A DNA stretch of 64,000 bases from Alphaproteobacteria bacterium (GCA_024743195.1 JANSXE010000002.1:248001-312000), one strand, 5' to 3'; positions 22,515-31,034 are shown, numbered from the stretch's first letter. The notes: generated from the letters alone by a model not told the origin. Numbers and translations are program-made.

Positions 22515-22814
22515 ATGGCGGAGAAGCTGAGCGAAGCGGCGCGCGCGGACGCGTTGTCCAACTTGACCGGATGGGCGCCGACGGAGGGCCGCGACGCGAT
22601 CCGGAAGCTCTTCCAATTCAAGACCTTCAACCAGGCTTTCGGGTTCATGACCCAGTGCGCCTTGAAGGCCGAGAAGATGGACCACCATCCGGAGTGGTTC
22701 AATGTCTACAACAAGGTCGACGTCACGCTCTCGACCCATGACGCGGGCGGGCTGACGGCGCTCGACACCGAGTTGGCGGCCTTCATGGACAAGGCGGCGG
22801 CGCGCTTCGGGTGA
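22515..22814 (+). CDS. phhB: 4a-hydroxytetrahydrobiopterin dehydratase (pterin carbinolamine dehydratase)
   Basis: The 99-residue enzyme recycles the 4a-carbinolamine pterin produced by phenylalanine hydroxylase. The signature [20 protein letters not shown] contains the paired active-site histidines, and [13 protein letters not shown] is the C-terminal helix. GGAAAGGAAG lies 4-13 nt before the ATG. Its usual partner phhA is about 36 kb away at 58653, not in the same operon. Confidence 0.95.
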   Translation: MAEKLSEAARADALSNLTGWAPTEGRDAIRKLFQFKTFNQAFGFMTQCALKAEKMDHHPEWFNVYNKVDVTLSTHDAGGLTALDTELAAFMDKAAARFG

Positions 22815-22852
22815 GCCGGGGCGACGCGCCCTTTGCGGTCAATGGGAGGCCG

Positions 22853-23614
22853 TCAGCGCGGCGCCATTCTGAGCGCGCTGTCGAGCCGCACCACCTCGCC
22901 GTTCAGGATCGGGTTCTCGATCATGTGCAGCACCAGCTTGGCGAACTCGTCCGGCCGGCCGAAGCGCTGCGGGAAGGGCAGGGTCGCGGCCAGGCTGTCC
23001 TGCACCGCCTGGGGCATGCCGAGCAGCATCGGCGTGCCGAACAGGCCGGGCGCGATCGCGTTGACGCGCACGCCGGTCTTCGCGAACTCCCGCGCCGCGG
23101 GCAAGGTCAGCGACGCCACCCCGCCCTTGGAGGCGGCGTAGGCCGCCTGGCCGATCTGGCCCTCGAAGGCGGCCACGCTGGCGGTGTTGACGATGACGCC
23201 GCGCTCGCCGTCTTCGTTCGGCGCGCGGGTCTGCATGTCGGCCGCGGCCAGACGCATCAGGTTGAAGGTGCCGATCAGGTTCACCTGGATCACCGCGGCG
23301 AAGGCGTCCAGCGCCATCGGCCCGTCCTTGCCGACGATCTTGGCGGCCGGCGCGATCCCGGCGCAGCTCACCGCGACGGCGCAGGGGCCGTGGGCGTCGC
23401 GCGCGGCGGCGACGGCCGCCTCCAGGCTCGCCGCGTCGCTCACGTCGCAGGCGAGACCCAGCCCCCTGACCTCCGCCGCGACCGCTTGCACCGGGCCTTC
23501 CTTGAGGTCGAGCAGCGTGACCTTGGCCCCGGCGGCCGCCAGCGCGCGCGCCGTCCCCTCGCCCAGGCCGGAGGCCGCCCCGGTCACGATCGCCGGCAAT
23601 CCGTTTACGTTCAT
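22853..23614 (-). CDS. SDR family oxidoreductase (3-hydroxyacyl-CoA dehydrogenase type II-like)
   Basis: The 253-residue classical SDR binds NAD(H) through AIVTGAASGLGEGTARALA and a following acidic LLDLKEG. Its active site is serine in NTASVAAFEG and Tyr/Lys in YAASKGGV. The segment NLIGTFNLMRLAAADM and the HMIENPILNGEVVRLD C terminus resemble type-II 3-hydroxyacyl-CoA (HSD17B10-like) dehydrogenases of fatty-acid or branched-chain degradation. The exact substrate is inferred. GAGAGG precedes the ATG at 23614. It runs towards phhB, converging with it. Confidence 0.87.
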   Translation of the reverse strand: MNVNGLPAIVTGAASGLGEGTARALAAAGAKVTLLDLKEGPVQAVAAEVRGLGLACDVSDAASLEAAVAAARDAHGPCAVAVSCAGIAPAAKIVGKDGPMALDAFAAVIQVNLIGTFNLMRLAAADMQTRAPNEDGERGVIVNTASVAAFEGQIGQAAYAASKGGVASLTLPAAREFAKTGVRVNAIAPGLFGTPMLLGMPQAVQDSLAATLPFPQRFGRPDEFAKLVLHMIENPILNGEVVRLDSALRMAPR

Positions 23615-23711
23615 GGGCCTCTCGCCTTTCCTTCGCGTTGCGTTCAGTCGATGCGCGGGATGCGGCCAAAGCGATAGCCGGCGCCGGCGGCGCCGACAAG
23701 CCCGCCGCCGG

Positions 23712-24365
23712 TCACAGGTCTTCTTCTTCCAGGCGGGCCTCGAGGCTCTCCGGGTCCTCCGCCTCGATGACGAGACGGGCGACGTCGTAGGAGAAGCCGC
23801 GCCGGCCGAGCGCCGCCAGATCCCGCTCCCGGCTCTCCTCCCGGTCGCGCAGCCGGTAGGGGCCCAGCCGGCGCCGCCGCGCATAGGCGGCCGCCGCGGC
23901 CCGGTCCAGCGCCGCCGCCCCGCCGCCCCGGCCGTCCGCGCTCCCGCCGCCCTCGAACGCGTCGGGGTCCGCCGTCCTGTCCCGGATGAGGGCGTCCAGC
24001 GCCGCGTCCGCATCCTCGGCGGCGACGCCCTTCTGCGCCAAGGCCTGGCGGATCGCGCGAACCCCCTTGCCCTGGCGATGCAGGCTGGCGGCGCGCGCCT
24101 CCGCATAGGCCCGGTCGTCCAGCAGCCCGGCGGCGAGAAAGCGCGCGACCAAGGCGTCGACCGCCGCCGCGCCGGCCTGGCGGTCCGTGCCGTGCGCGCG
24201 GGCCGAGCGTTCGACCCGACGCATCAGCACACGGCGCAGGTTGTCCGCGCTGGTCGCGAAGCGCTCCAGATAGTGATAGGCGGCCTTCTCCAACCGCTCC
24301 GGCGTCGCCGGCTTGGGCGGGCGGCGGCGTCCGGCGCGGGGCCTCTCGTCCGGGTCGTTTTCCAT
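23712..24365 (-). CDS. recX: Regulatory protein RecX
   Basis: The 217-residue protein matches the RecX family of RecA modulators in helical-repeat pattern. Features are AYHYLERFATSADNLRRVLMRRV, LLDDRAYAEARAASLHRQGKG and IRQALAQKGV, then a C-terminal RERDLAALGRRGFSYDVARLVIE. A Gly/Ala/Asp-rich insertion of about 25 residues (DAFEGGGSADGRGGG) interrupts the repeats. The ATG at 24365 gives MENDPDERPRAG; homology starts near ATPERLEKAAYHYLERF. recA is not in the window. A CRP-type site lies 58 bp upstream and may influence this promoter too. Confidence 0.85.
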   Translation of the reverse strand: MENDPDERPRAGRRRPPKPATPERLEKAAYHYLERFATSADNLRRVLMRRVERSARAHGTDRQAGAAAVDALVARFLAAGLLDDRAYAEARAASLHRQGKGVRAIRQALAQKGVAAEDADAALDALIRDRTADPDAFEGGGSADGRGGGAAALDRAAAAAYARRRRLGPYRLRDREESRERDLAALGRRGFSYDVARLVIEAEDPESLEARLEEEDL

Positions 24366-24422
24366 GATGGCTCCCGACGGTAGCGGGGATTCGCGGCCGC
24401 ATCCGCAAAAAAATTCCCGACC

Positions 24423-24438
24423 TGTGACGCCGATCACA
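24423..24438. promoter_or_regulatory. Perfect CRP/cAMP receptor-type binding site
   Basis: TGTGACGCCGATCACA fits the consensus TGTGA-N6-TCACA without mismatch in either half. Its centre (24430.5) lies 41.5 bp before the predicted start at 24472, with a TATTCT -10 box at 24460-24465. This is the exact geometry of a class-II CRP-activated promoter. A small GCGGG-AAA-CCCGC stem (24439-24451) sits between the two. The site could also act on divergent recX. Confidence 0.7.
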
Positions 24439-24471
24439 GCGGGAAACCCGCCCCCCAGTTATTCTGCTCAT

Positions 24472-24617
24472 GGTTGGACGGCGGAGGCGCGAGAACGCGT
24501 CGTCGCCCGAAACACGGATAACCGGAAGGCCGGCGACCAAATCCTGCCCCTCCCATCCGGCGTCGGCCTAACGGTTCAAGGCGGCGGCGCTCCCAACAGG
24601 GAGCGCCGCCGTTCTTT
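24472..24617 (+). ncRNA. Predicted small RNA (about 145 nt) between recX and the ABC-2 permeases
   Basis: No protein gene occupies this stretch, yet it has a promoter-like start and a strong intrinsic terminator. The predicted transcript folds in order. A first stem pairs GGCG with CGCC around an inner GCGCG-AGAA-CGCGT hairpin (about 24479-24507). A short CCGG-AAGG-CCGG hairpin follows near 24522. Then comes an unpaired pyrimidine-rich stretch (CCTGCCCCTCCCATCC, about 24543-24558) complementary to Shine-Dalgarno purines. The terminator ends it. This is the architecture of a trans-acting regulatory RNA. A 33-codon frame starting at the predicted 5' end (24470) is an alternative. Confidence 0.55.
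24583..24617 (+). terminator. Strong intrinsic terminator
   Basis: GGCGGCGCTCCC (24583-24594) pairs perfectly with GGGAGCGCCGCC (24599-24610) around an AACA loop and is followed by GTTCTTTG. Nothing upstream on this strand is annotated as a gene, so it needs a transcript such as the predicted small RNA. Confidence 0.8.
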
Positions 24618-24688
24618 GTTCGCGCGCCGGCGCCGACCGACCGCGCCGGCTTGCTCCGTCCGGCGATCCGCGTATGGTGAGCCGCGTC

Positions 24689-25582
24689 ATGACAGCCTCA
24701 CCTTCCGACGCTTCCCGCCCTACGCCGCCGCCGGGCGTCCCGCTCGCCGACCGCGGGCGGCCGCCGCCCGGCACGCGCCGTCGCCTGTCACAAGGCCTGG
24801 GGCCGCGCCGCTTCGGCGCGGTCAATTGGCTCGGGCTTTGGAGCCTCTATGTGAAGGAGGTGCGGCGCTTCCTCAACGTCGCGACCCAGACGGTGGCCGC
24901 GCCGGTGGTGACGACGCTGCTGTTCCTCGCGATCTTCACGCTGGCGCTCGGCCGCTCGGTGGACGTGGTGCAGGGGGCTCCCTTCTCGCAGTTCCTGGCG
25001 CCGGGCCTGATCATGATGGCGATGGTGCAGAACGCCTTCGCCAACACCTCGAGCTCGCTGGTCATCTCCAAGATCCAGGGCAACATCGTCGACGTGCTGA
25101 TGCCGCCGATCAGCCCGGGCGAGATGGTGCTCGCCTACGCCGCGGCCGGCGTGACGCGGGGTCTGGTGGTCGGCCTGTCGGTCGGGGTCGCGATGGTCTT
25201 CTTCGTGACGGTGGAGATCCACCATCTCTGGGCGGTGCTGTTCTTCTCCGTCGCCGCCTCGCTGATGCTGGCCGTGATCGGCATCCTCGCCGGCGTCTGG
25301 GCCGACAAGTTCGATCATATGGCGGCGATCACCAACTTCGTGATCACCCCCTTCGCCTTCCTGTCCGGCACCTTCTATTCGATCGAGCGGCTGCCGCAGC
25401 CCTTCTACGACATCGCGCACCTGAACCCCTTCTTCTACATGATCGACGGTTTCCGCTACGGCTTCATCGGCAGCTCGGACGCTAGCCCCTGGCTCGGCGC
25501 GGCCGTGATGACGGCGATGAATGCGGGTCTGCTGCTCGCCGCCTGGATCCTGGTCCGGCGCGGCTGGAAGCTGAAGGCGTGA
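24689..25582 (+). CDS. ABC-2 type transporter permease (first of a tandem pair)
   Basis: The 297-residue protein has a Pro/Arg-rich cytoplasmic N terminus of about 40 residues followed by six predicted membrane segments of the ABC-2 (YadH/NodJ) family. The FLAPGLIMMAMVQNAFANTSSS segment and the PFAFLSGTFYSIERLPQPFYD loop with NPFFYMIDGFRYG are diagnostic. Such permeases export lipids, polysaccharides or drugs with a separate ATPase. The start could be ATG 24674 or 24689; GGTGAG before 24689 favours the latter. The second paralogue follows 7 bp later and no ATPase gene is adjacent. Confidence 0.88.
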   Translation: MTASPSDASRPTPPPGVPLADRGRPPPGTRRRLSQGLGPRRFGAVNWLGLWSLYVKEVRRFLNVATQTVAAPVVTTLLFLAIFTLALGRSVDVVQGAPFSQFLAPGLIMMAMVQNAFANTSSSLVISKIQGNIVDVLMPPISPGEMVLAYAAAGVTRGLVVGLSVGVAMVFFVTVEIHHLWAVLFFSVAASLMLAVIGILAGVWADKFDHMAAITNFVITPFAFLSGTFYSIERLPQPFYDIAHLNPFFYMIDGFRYGFIGSSDASPWLGAAVMTAMNAGLLLAAWILVRRGWKLKA

Positions 25583-25589
25583 CGCCAGG

Positions 25590-26396
25590 ATGGCCGGAGC
25601 CAGCCCGCCGCGCGTGCGCCGCTTCGGCCCGGTCAACTGGCTGGGGGTGGCGAGCCTCCTGAAGCGCGAGATGATGCGGGAGTGGCGCTTCTTCGGCGTC
25701 GCGATCCTGGGCCCGGCGCTGCAGGCGAGCCTGTTCGCCGCCGTCTTCACGCTCGCCGCCGGCGAGGCGGCGCCGACGCTCGGCGGGCTTTCCTTCTTCC
25801 AGTTCCTGGCGCCGGGCCTGGTGATCGCCGCCGTGATGCAGCGCGCTTTCGAATGCACCGCCTACACCTTGATGTTCGACAAGCTGGAGGCGGCGCTGCA
25901 GGACCTGCTGGGCGCGCCGATGACGGCGGCGGAGCTGTTGGCCGGCTGGATCGCCTCCGCCCTGGCGATTTCCAGCGCGATCGGGCTGACGGTGGCGCTC
26001 GCGATGGCCTTGTTCGGGCTCGGCTGGCCGGCGCATCCGCTGGCGGCGCTCTGGTTCGCGGGCTCGGCGATCCTGCTGTTCGCCGCGCTCGGCGTGATCG
26101 CGGCGATCCTGTCGGAGAAGTGGGACGGGCTCTCCGGCAAGGAGACCTTCGTGCTGGTGCCGCTGATCTTCCTGTCCGGCACCTTCTTCCCGCTGGAGGC
26201 GACGCCCGAGGGCCTCTGGCGCACGCTGTTCCAGGCCAATCCGATCCTCTATCTGGTGGACGGCTTCCGCTACGCGATGATCGGCCAGGCCAGCGTCGAC
26301 CCCTGGCGGGCGGGCGCCGTCGCCGGCGGGGCGGCGGTCTCCGCCATCCTGGCGGCGCACGCGCTGTTCCGCAGCGGCTACAAGATCAAGCCCTGA
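25590..26396 (+). CDS. ABC-2 type transporter permease (second of a tandem pair)
   Basis: The 268-residue paralogue of the preceding gene shares the opening RRFGxVNWLGxxSL, the FLAPGLVIAAVMQRAFE segment and the LIFLSGTFFPLEATPEGLW loop with NPILYLVDGFRYAMIG. Six membrane segments are expected. The pair is separated by 7 bp and surely co-transcribed, suggesting a heterodimeric membrane domain. Because no ATP-binding gene is nearby, the energising subunit must be encoded elsewhere. It ends 7 bp before the convergent DUF1223 gene. Confidence 0.88.
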   Translation: MAGASPPRVRRFGPVNWLGVASLLKREMMREWRFFGVAILGPALQASLFAAVFTLAAGEAAPTLGGLSFFQFLAPGLVIAAVMQRAFECTAYTLMFDKLEAALQDLLGAPMTAAELLAGWIASALAISSAIGLTVALAMALFGLGWPAHPLAALWFAGSAILLFAALGVIAAILSEKWDGLSGKETFVLVPLIFLSGTFFPLEATPEGLWRTLFQANPILYLVDGFRYAMIGQASVDPWRAGAVAGGAAVSAILAAHALFRSGYKIKP

Positions 26397-26403
26397 GCGC
26401 CCC

Positions 26404-27186
26404 TCAGAATCGGATCATCGCCGCGGCCAGGATGGGCCCGGCCTCGCCCTGCTGCAGCAGCACCGCCGCGCCGCCGTCGCCGACCAGCCGCTCGGCCGGC
26501 GCGCGCCCGGCCCAGGCGCCGCCGGTCCAGACGCCGAGCGGCTCCAGGGCGCGCACCACCCGGGCGTTGACCAGCCGCCGGCCGCCGTTCTCGCCCCGCC
26601 CGACCGCGGTCTCGTGCGCGCGGTCGAAGGAGACCAGCAGCACACGGGCCGACGACGGCCCCTCAGCGCCGTCCACGCGGACGCTCAGCGCGCCGTCCGG
26701 CCGGCGCTCGAGGGTGAGGCTAGGGGCGGCGGCGGCCCGATCGGCGCGCGCCGCCGCGATCGCCGCCTCGACCGCGCCGCGGCGCGAGCCGACGGCGTGC
26801 CGGCGCCCGTCGACCACCATCTGGGGCGTATAGACGTAGCGCTCCCCGAGGGCGGCGCCGTAAGCGCGCTGACGGGCGGTGAAGGCGGGATCGGCGAACG
26901 GGTCCTCCCAACCGATATAGTCCCAGTAATCCACGTGGTAGGAGAGCGCGATCACGTCCGCGCGGTGCGCCAGCGTCTCGGCCAGATAGGCGTCGGCGGG
27001 CGGGCAACTGCTGCAGCCCTGGCTGGTGAAGAGCTCCACCACCACCGGCGCCGCGCGGGGCTGCCCGGCCGCCGCCTGCGGCGCGCCGGGTCCGGAGGCG
27101 AGCAGCGGCGCGGCCAGCAGCAGCAGCGCCGCGGCCCCGGCGCGGGCGCGGGCGCGCAATCGGGCGGGTCGGGTCGGACATCGCAT
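26404..27186 (-). CDS. DUF1223 domain-containing secreted protein
   Basis: The 260-residue protein begins with an Arg-rich n-region and a signal peptide (AGAALLLLAAPLLASGPGA). The DUF1223 domain follows at VVVELFTSQGCSSCPPADAYL, a thioredoxin-like start with a CxxC pair. YHVDYWDYIGWEDPFADPAF and RYVYTPQMVVDGR also fit the family. The function of the family is not established; a periplasmic thiol or redox role is an inference. The ATG at 27186 was chosen because it directly precedes the signal peptide; the frame is open further up. It converges on the second ABC-2 permease. Confidence 0.87.
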   Translation of the reverse strand: MRCPTRPARLRARARAGAAALLLLAAPLLASGPGAPQAAAGQPRAAPVVVELFTSQGCSSCPPADAYLAETLAHRADVIALSYHVDYWDYIGWEDPFADPAFTARQRAYGAALGERYVYTPQMVVDGRRHAVGSRRGAVEAAIAAARADRAAAAPSLTLERRPDGALSVRVDGAEGPSSARVLLVSFDRAHETAVGRGENGGRRLVNARVVRALEPLGVWTGGAWAGRAPAERLVGDGGAAVLLQQGEAGPILAAAMIRF

Positions 27187-27247
27187 GGCCAAGGGATAGG
27201 CCGGCGAACCGCTCACCGTCGAGTAACAAGCGCGCGAGACGCGCCCG

Positions 27248-28534
27248 CTACTCAGCCGGGCTGGGGCCGACCGGTCGCACGGCCGGGCCGTCGAAGCGCT
27301 TGATGAGGGTCTCGTTCCCCTGGTCCGGGTCGCGCGGCACGAAGCAGGCCAGCGCCAGCGACACCGCCGCCATGCCGGCGCCGATATAGAAGACAAGCCC
27401 CGGGTCCGTCAGCCAGATGAAGCCGAAGGCGGCCGGGATGCCGACGGCGGCGATGTGGTTGATGGTGAAGCTGACGCCGGCGGTCGAGGCGATGTCCTTC
27501 GGGTCCGCGATCTTCTGGAAATAGGTCTTGATGGCGATCGCGAAGGCGAAGAACAGATGGTCGAGGATGTAGAGCCCGGCCGCCCAGAGATGGTCGTCGA
27601 CCAGCGCGTAGCCGGTGAAGACGCCGATCAGCCCGATATATTCGATGATCAGCGCCCGGCGCTCGCCGATGCGCGCGATGATGCGGCCGATCGCCGGGGC
27701 GACGAAGATGTTGGCGACCAGGTTCGCCATGTAGAGCAGCGTGATGGCGGTGACGTCGTAGCCGAACTTCTCCACCATCAGAAAGGCGGCGAAGACCATG
27801 AAGATCTGCCGGCGCGCCCCACCCATGAAGGTCAAGGCGTAGTAGAGCCAGTAGCGCCGGCGCAGGAAGAGCGTCTTGGTCTGGACCTCCGGCGCCTCGA
27901 ACTGCGGGTAGAAGGCCTTGCAGAAGACCGCGACGGCCAGCGTGAAGAGCCCGGCGGCGAGATAAAGCGGCTCGTACCCCAGCGCCAGGCCCCAATCCCC
28001 GACCGGCAGGCCGGTCACCGCCTCCAGCTTGCGTAAGAGCGCGCCGTCGAAGGTCAGCATGATGACGACGAAGATCAACAGCGTGCCGGCCGAGGCCGCC
28101 ATCAACTGGCGCGCCAGATGCTGGGCCGTGCGCTTCTTCTCGATCAGCTGCAGCGTCAGCGACTGGTTCATCGTCTCGTAGTAGTGGAAGCCGACCGACA
28201 TGATGAAAGTCGTCGTGTAGAGCATGATCTCGGTCGGGAAGTAGCCGGTCATGGCCGTCCCGATCCCGAGCAGAGCGAGCGAGACGAAGGCGAGGTTCTG
28301 CTCCCGGATGAAGGGCAGGAGAAAGATCGCGGCGAAGCTCAGGAAGCCCGGGATCTCCCGGATCGACTGCAGGAACCCGATCTCCTTGCCGGTGAAGGCG
28401 GCGCGCTCGACGACGAAATTGTTCAACAGCGCGAACCAGCCGTGCAGGCTGACCGCCATCGCCATCGCCATCAGGATCAGCATCGCCTCCGGGCGGCGCC
28501 AGGCGGCGAGGGAGAAAAGGGGGGAGCGGGTCAT
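27248..28534 (-). CDS. MFS transporter
   Basis: The 428-residue protein has about twelve hydrophobic segments, including AMLILMAMAMAVSLHGWFALL at the N terminus. Charged loops such as EKKRTAQHLARQL and the IGERRALIIEYIG region lie between halves. An AGGAAAGACC ribosome site precedes the ATG at 28534. Substrate cannot be read from sequence. The divergent AraC-type gene 109 bp away is the likely regulator and might hint at a small-molecule effector. Confidence 0.85.
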   Translation of the reverse strand: MTRSPLFSLAAWRRPEAMLILMAMAMAVSLHGWFALLNNFVVERAAFTGKEIGFLQSIREIPGFLSFAAIFLLPFIREQNLAFVSLALLGIGTAMTGYFPTEIMLYTTTFIMSVGFHYYETMNQSLTLQLIEKKRTAQHLARQLMAASAGTLLIFVVIMLTFDGALLRKLEAVTGLPVGDWGLALGYEPLYLAAGLFTLAVAVFCKAFYPQFEAPEVQTKTLFLRRRYWLYYALTFMGGARRQIFMVFAAFLMVEKFGYDVTAITLLYMANLVANIFVAPAIGRIIARIGERRALIIEYIGLIGVFTGYALVDDHLWAAGLYILDHLFFAFAIAIKTYFQKIADPKDIASTAGVSFTINHIAAVGIPAAFGFIWLTDPGLVFYIGAGMAAVSLALACFVPRDPDQGNETLIKRFDGPAVRPVGPSPAE

Positions 28535-28643
28535 CGCATGGTCTTTCCTGGTCTTTCCTGAGCGAGGCCCTGCGCGGCCCAATTCGAACCAGGATGGTTT
28601 TACCCGTCGCGCTGTCGGCTGTCTTTCGCTAAGATGTCAAGTG

Positions 28644-29432
28644 ATGTCGAGAACCGGACAAAACGCCGCCGATCCGCCGCCGCCCGTCGAGCGGCTGGTC
28701 CGCCCGGTCATGCTGCGGGCGGCCGATCTGGCGGCCGGTCATCGCTATCCCAGCCATCGGCACGATTGGGGCCAGCTCATCTACGCCGTAGAAGGCGCGC
28801 TTCGGGTCGAGACCCAGGCGGGAAACTGGCTGGCCCCGCCGCAGCGCGCGGTCTGGGCGCCGCCGGGGGTCGCGCATGCGGTGGCGACGCCCGGACCGGC
28901 GGCCTTCCGCAGCCTCTATATCGCGCGGGAGGCGGCCGCGGGCCTGCCCGACCGGGTGACGGTGCTGGAGGTGGACGCGCTGCTGCGCGAGCTGATCCGC
29001 GCGCTCGCCGATCTGCCGGAGGCCTATGACGAGGCGGGACCGGCCGGGCGGCTGGTCTCTGTGCTGCTCGACCGGCTGCGCGCCGCGGCGCCGGCGCCCT
29101 TGCACCTGCCGCTGCCGCGCGACCGGCGGCTCGCGGCGATCGCCGAGGCCTTGAGCCGCGATCCGGCCGACGGGCGCACGCTCGACCAATTCGCGGCCGA
29201 GGCCGGCGCCAGCGCGCGCACGCTCGCCCGTCTGTTCCAGCGCGAGACCGGGCTGAGCTTCGGCCAGTGGCGCACCCGCCGGCGCCTCCTCGCCGCGATC
29301 GAGCGGCTGGCCGACGGCGCGCCGGTCACCGCCATCGCCTACGATCTGGGTTATGACAGCCCCTCGGCCTTCGTCGCCATGTTCCGGCGCGAGACCGGGA
29401 CCACGCCGGCGCGCTTTTTCGCGGCGCGCTGA
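28644..29432 (+). CDS. AraC family transcriptional regulator
   Basis: The 262-residue protein has an N-terminal cupin-like sensor domain (HRYPSHRHDWGQLIYAVEGAL and APPGVAHAV). A C-terminal AraC HTH pair follows, including TLDQFAAEAGASARTLARLF and the second-helix signature VTAIAYDLGYDSPSAFVAMF. This layout matches the subfamily in which the repeated His motif of the cupin binds an effector. The ATG at 28644 has no strong ribosome site. It is divergent to the MFS gene and probably controls it. It ends 12 bp from the convergent glutamate-synthase-like gene. Confidence 0.92.
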   Translation: MSRTGQNAADPPPPVERLVRPVMLRAADLAAGHRYPSHRHDWGQLIYAVEGALRVETQAGNWLAPPQRAVWAPPGVAHAVATPGPAAFRSLYIAREAAAGLPDRVTVLEVDALLRELIRALADLPEAYDEAGPAGRLVSVLLDRLRAAAPAPLHLPLPRDRRLAAIAEALSRDPADGRTLDQFAAEAGASARTLARLFQRETGLSFGQWRTRRRLLAAIERLADGAPVTAIAYDLGYDSPSAFVAMFRRETGTTPARFFAAR

Positions 29433-29444
29433 GCGGACGCGCGC

Positions 29445-31034
29445 TCACTCGGCCGCGAAGCTCTCCGCCCGGGCGCGGGCCCAGGAGCGGGCGTAGGCCT
29501 CGTCCCCGCAGGTTCCGGCGACGAGGCAGCCGTCGGCCAGCTCCGGATAGGCGCGCTCGCCGGTGGCGGCCTCGCCGCTCTCCAGCCGGATGTTGAAATG
29601 GTGGGGGCGGAACCGGCCGGGATCGTCGAGGCCGGCCGCGCCGGTCATGTCGGCGAGCGCGCGCAGCGTCTCGCCGTGGAAGCGGGCGACGCGCGTCGCC
29701 TTGTCGTCGACGTCGAGCGCGCGCTGGCGCAGCGGGTCCTGGGTCGCCACGCCGGTCGGGCAGCGGTTGGTGTGGCAGGCCTGCGCCTGGATGCAGCCGA
29801 CCGCAAACATGAAGCCGCGCGCCGAATTGCACCAGTCCGCGCCCAGCGCGAGCGCGCGCGCCATGTCGAAGGCGCTGACGATCTTGCCGGCCGCGCCGAT
29901 CCGCACCCGATCGCGCAAGCCCGCGCCGCGCAGCGTGTTGTGCACGAAGCGCAGCCCCTCGACCATCGGGGTGCCGAGATGGTTGGCGAACTCGAGCGGC
30001 GCCGCGCCGGTGCCGCCTTCCGCCCCGTCGACGACGATGAAGTCGGGATGGATCCCGGTCTCCAGCATGCCCTTGACCAACCCCATGAACTCCCGCCGGT
30101 GGCCGATGCAGAGCTTGAAGCCGACCGGCTTGCCGCCGGACAGGTCGCGCAGGCGGCCCAGGAACTCGGCGAAGTCGATCGGCGTCGAAAAGGCCGAATG
30201 GGTCGCCGGCGAGACGCAGTCGCGCCCCATGGGCACGCCGCGCGCCTCCGCGATCTCCGGCGTGATCTTGGCCGCCGGCAGCATGCCGCCATGGCCCGGC
30301 TTGGCGCCCTGGGACAGCTTCACCTCGATCATCTTCACCTGATCGTCGGCCGCCTGCTCGCGGAAGCGCTCGGGATCGAAGCGGCCGTCGGCGTCGCGGC
30401 AGCCGAAATAGCCGGTCCCGACCTCGTAGATCAGGTCGCCTCCGCCCTCGCGGTGATAGCGGCTGACGCCGCCCTCGCCGGTGTCGTGGGCGAAGCCGCC
30501 CTGCCTCGCGCCCCGGTTCAAGGCCAGGATCGCATTGGCGCTGAGCGCGCCGAAGCTCATCGCCGAGATGTTGTAGCGCGAGGCCGAATAGGGCCGCGCA
30601 CAGTCCGGACCGCCGATCGTCACCCGGAAGTCGCTGTCGGCCAGATGGCGCGCCGCGATCGAATGGGTGATCCAGCCATAGCCCGGCTCATAGACCCGCT
30701 CGCGGGTGCCGAAGGGGCGCTTGTCCTCCTCCCCCTTGGCGCGCTGATAGACGAGCGAGCGCGCCTCGCGGCTGAAGGGCTCCTCGTCCTGGTCGCTTTC
30801 GATCAGATACTGGCGGATCTCCGGCCGCACCCCCTCGAACAGCCAGCGCATATGGCCGATGACCGGATAGTTGCGCAGGATCGCGTGCCGCGGCTGCAGC
30901 AGGTCCCAGACCCCCAAGGCCGCCAAGCCCCAGCCGGCGGCGGCGAGGATCAGGAACCAGGGCTGCCAGGCCCCCAGGGCCGTCAGCGCGACGGCGGCCG
31001 CCGAGACGACGGCGAAACTCGAATAGCGCAGCAT
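29445..31034 (-). CDS. Membrane-anchored FMN-binding glutamate synthase-like protein
   Basis: The 529-residue protein has two hydrophobic segments at the N terminus (about residues 7-45). A stand-alone FMN-binding glutamate-synthase domain follows. KLSQGAKPGHGGMLPAAKI, DGAEGGTGAAPLEF and the cysteine cluster ACHTNRCPTGVATQDP correspond to the FMN and 3Fe-4S regions of GltB. It lacks the amidotransferase and GXGXG domains, so it cannot be complete glutamate synthase. Homologues are annotated FMN-binding glutamate synthase family proteins of unknown function. GGGGGAG lies 4 nt before the ATG. It is clearly distinct from gltB at 3919. Confidence 0.88.
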   Translation of the reverse strand: MLRYSSFAVVSAAAVALTALGAWQPWFLILAAAGWGLAALGVWDLLQPRHAILRNYPVIGHMRWLFEGVRPEIRQYLIESDQDEEPFSREARSLVYQRAKGEEDKRPFGTRERVYEPGYGWITHSIAARHLADSDFRVTIGGPDCARPYSASRYNISAMSFGALSANAILALNRGARQGGFAHDTGEGGVSRYHREGGGDLIYEVGTGYFGCRDADGRFDPERFREQAADDQVKMIEVKLSQGAKPGHGGMLPAAKITPEIAEARGVPMGRDCVSPATHSAFSTPIDFAEFLGRLRDLSGGKPVGFKLCIGHRREFMGLVKGMLETGIHPDFIVVDGAEGGTGAAPLEFANHLGTPMVEGLRFVHNTLRGAGLRDRVRIGAAGKIVSAFDMARALALGADWCNSARGFMFAVGCIQAQACHTNRCPTGVATQDPLRQRALDVDDKATRVARFHGETLRALADMTGAAGLDDPGRFRPHHFNIRLESGEAATGERAYPELADGCLVAGTCGDEAYARSWARARAESFAAE

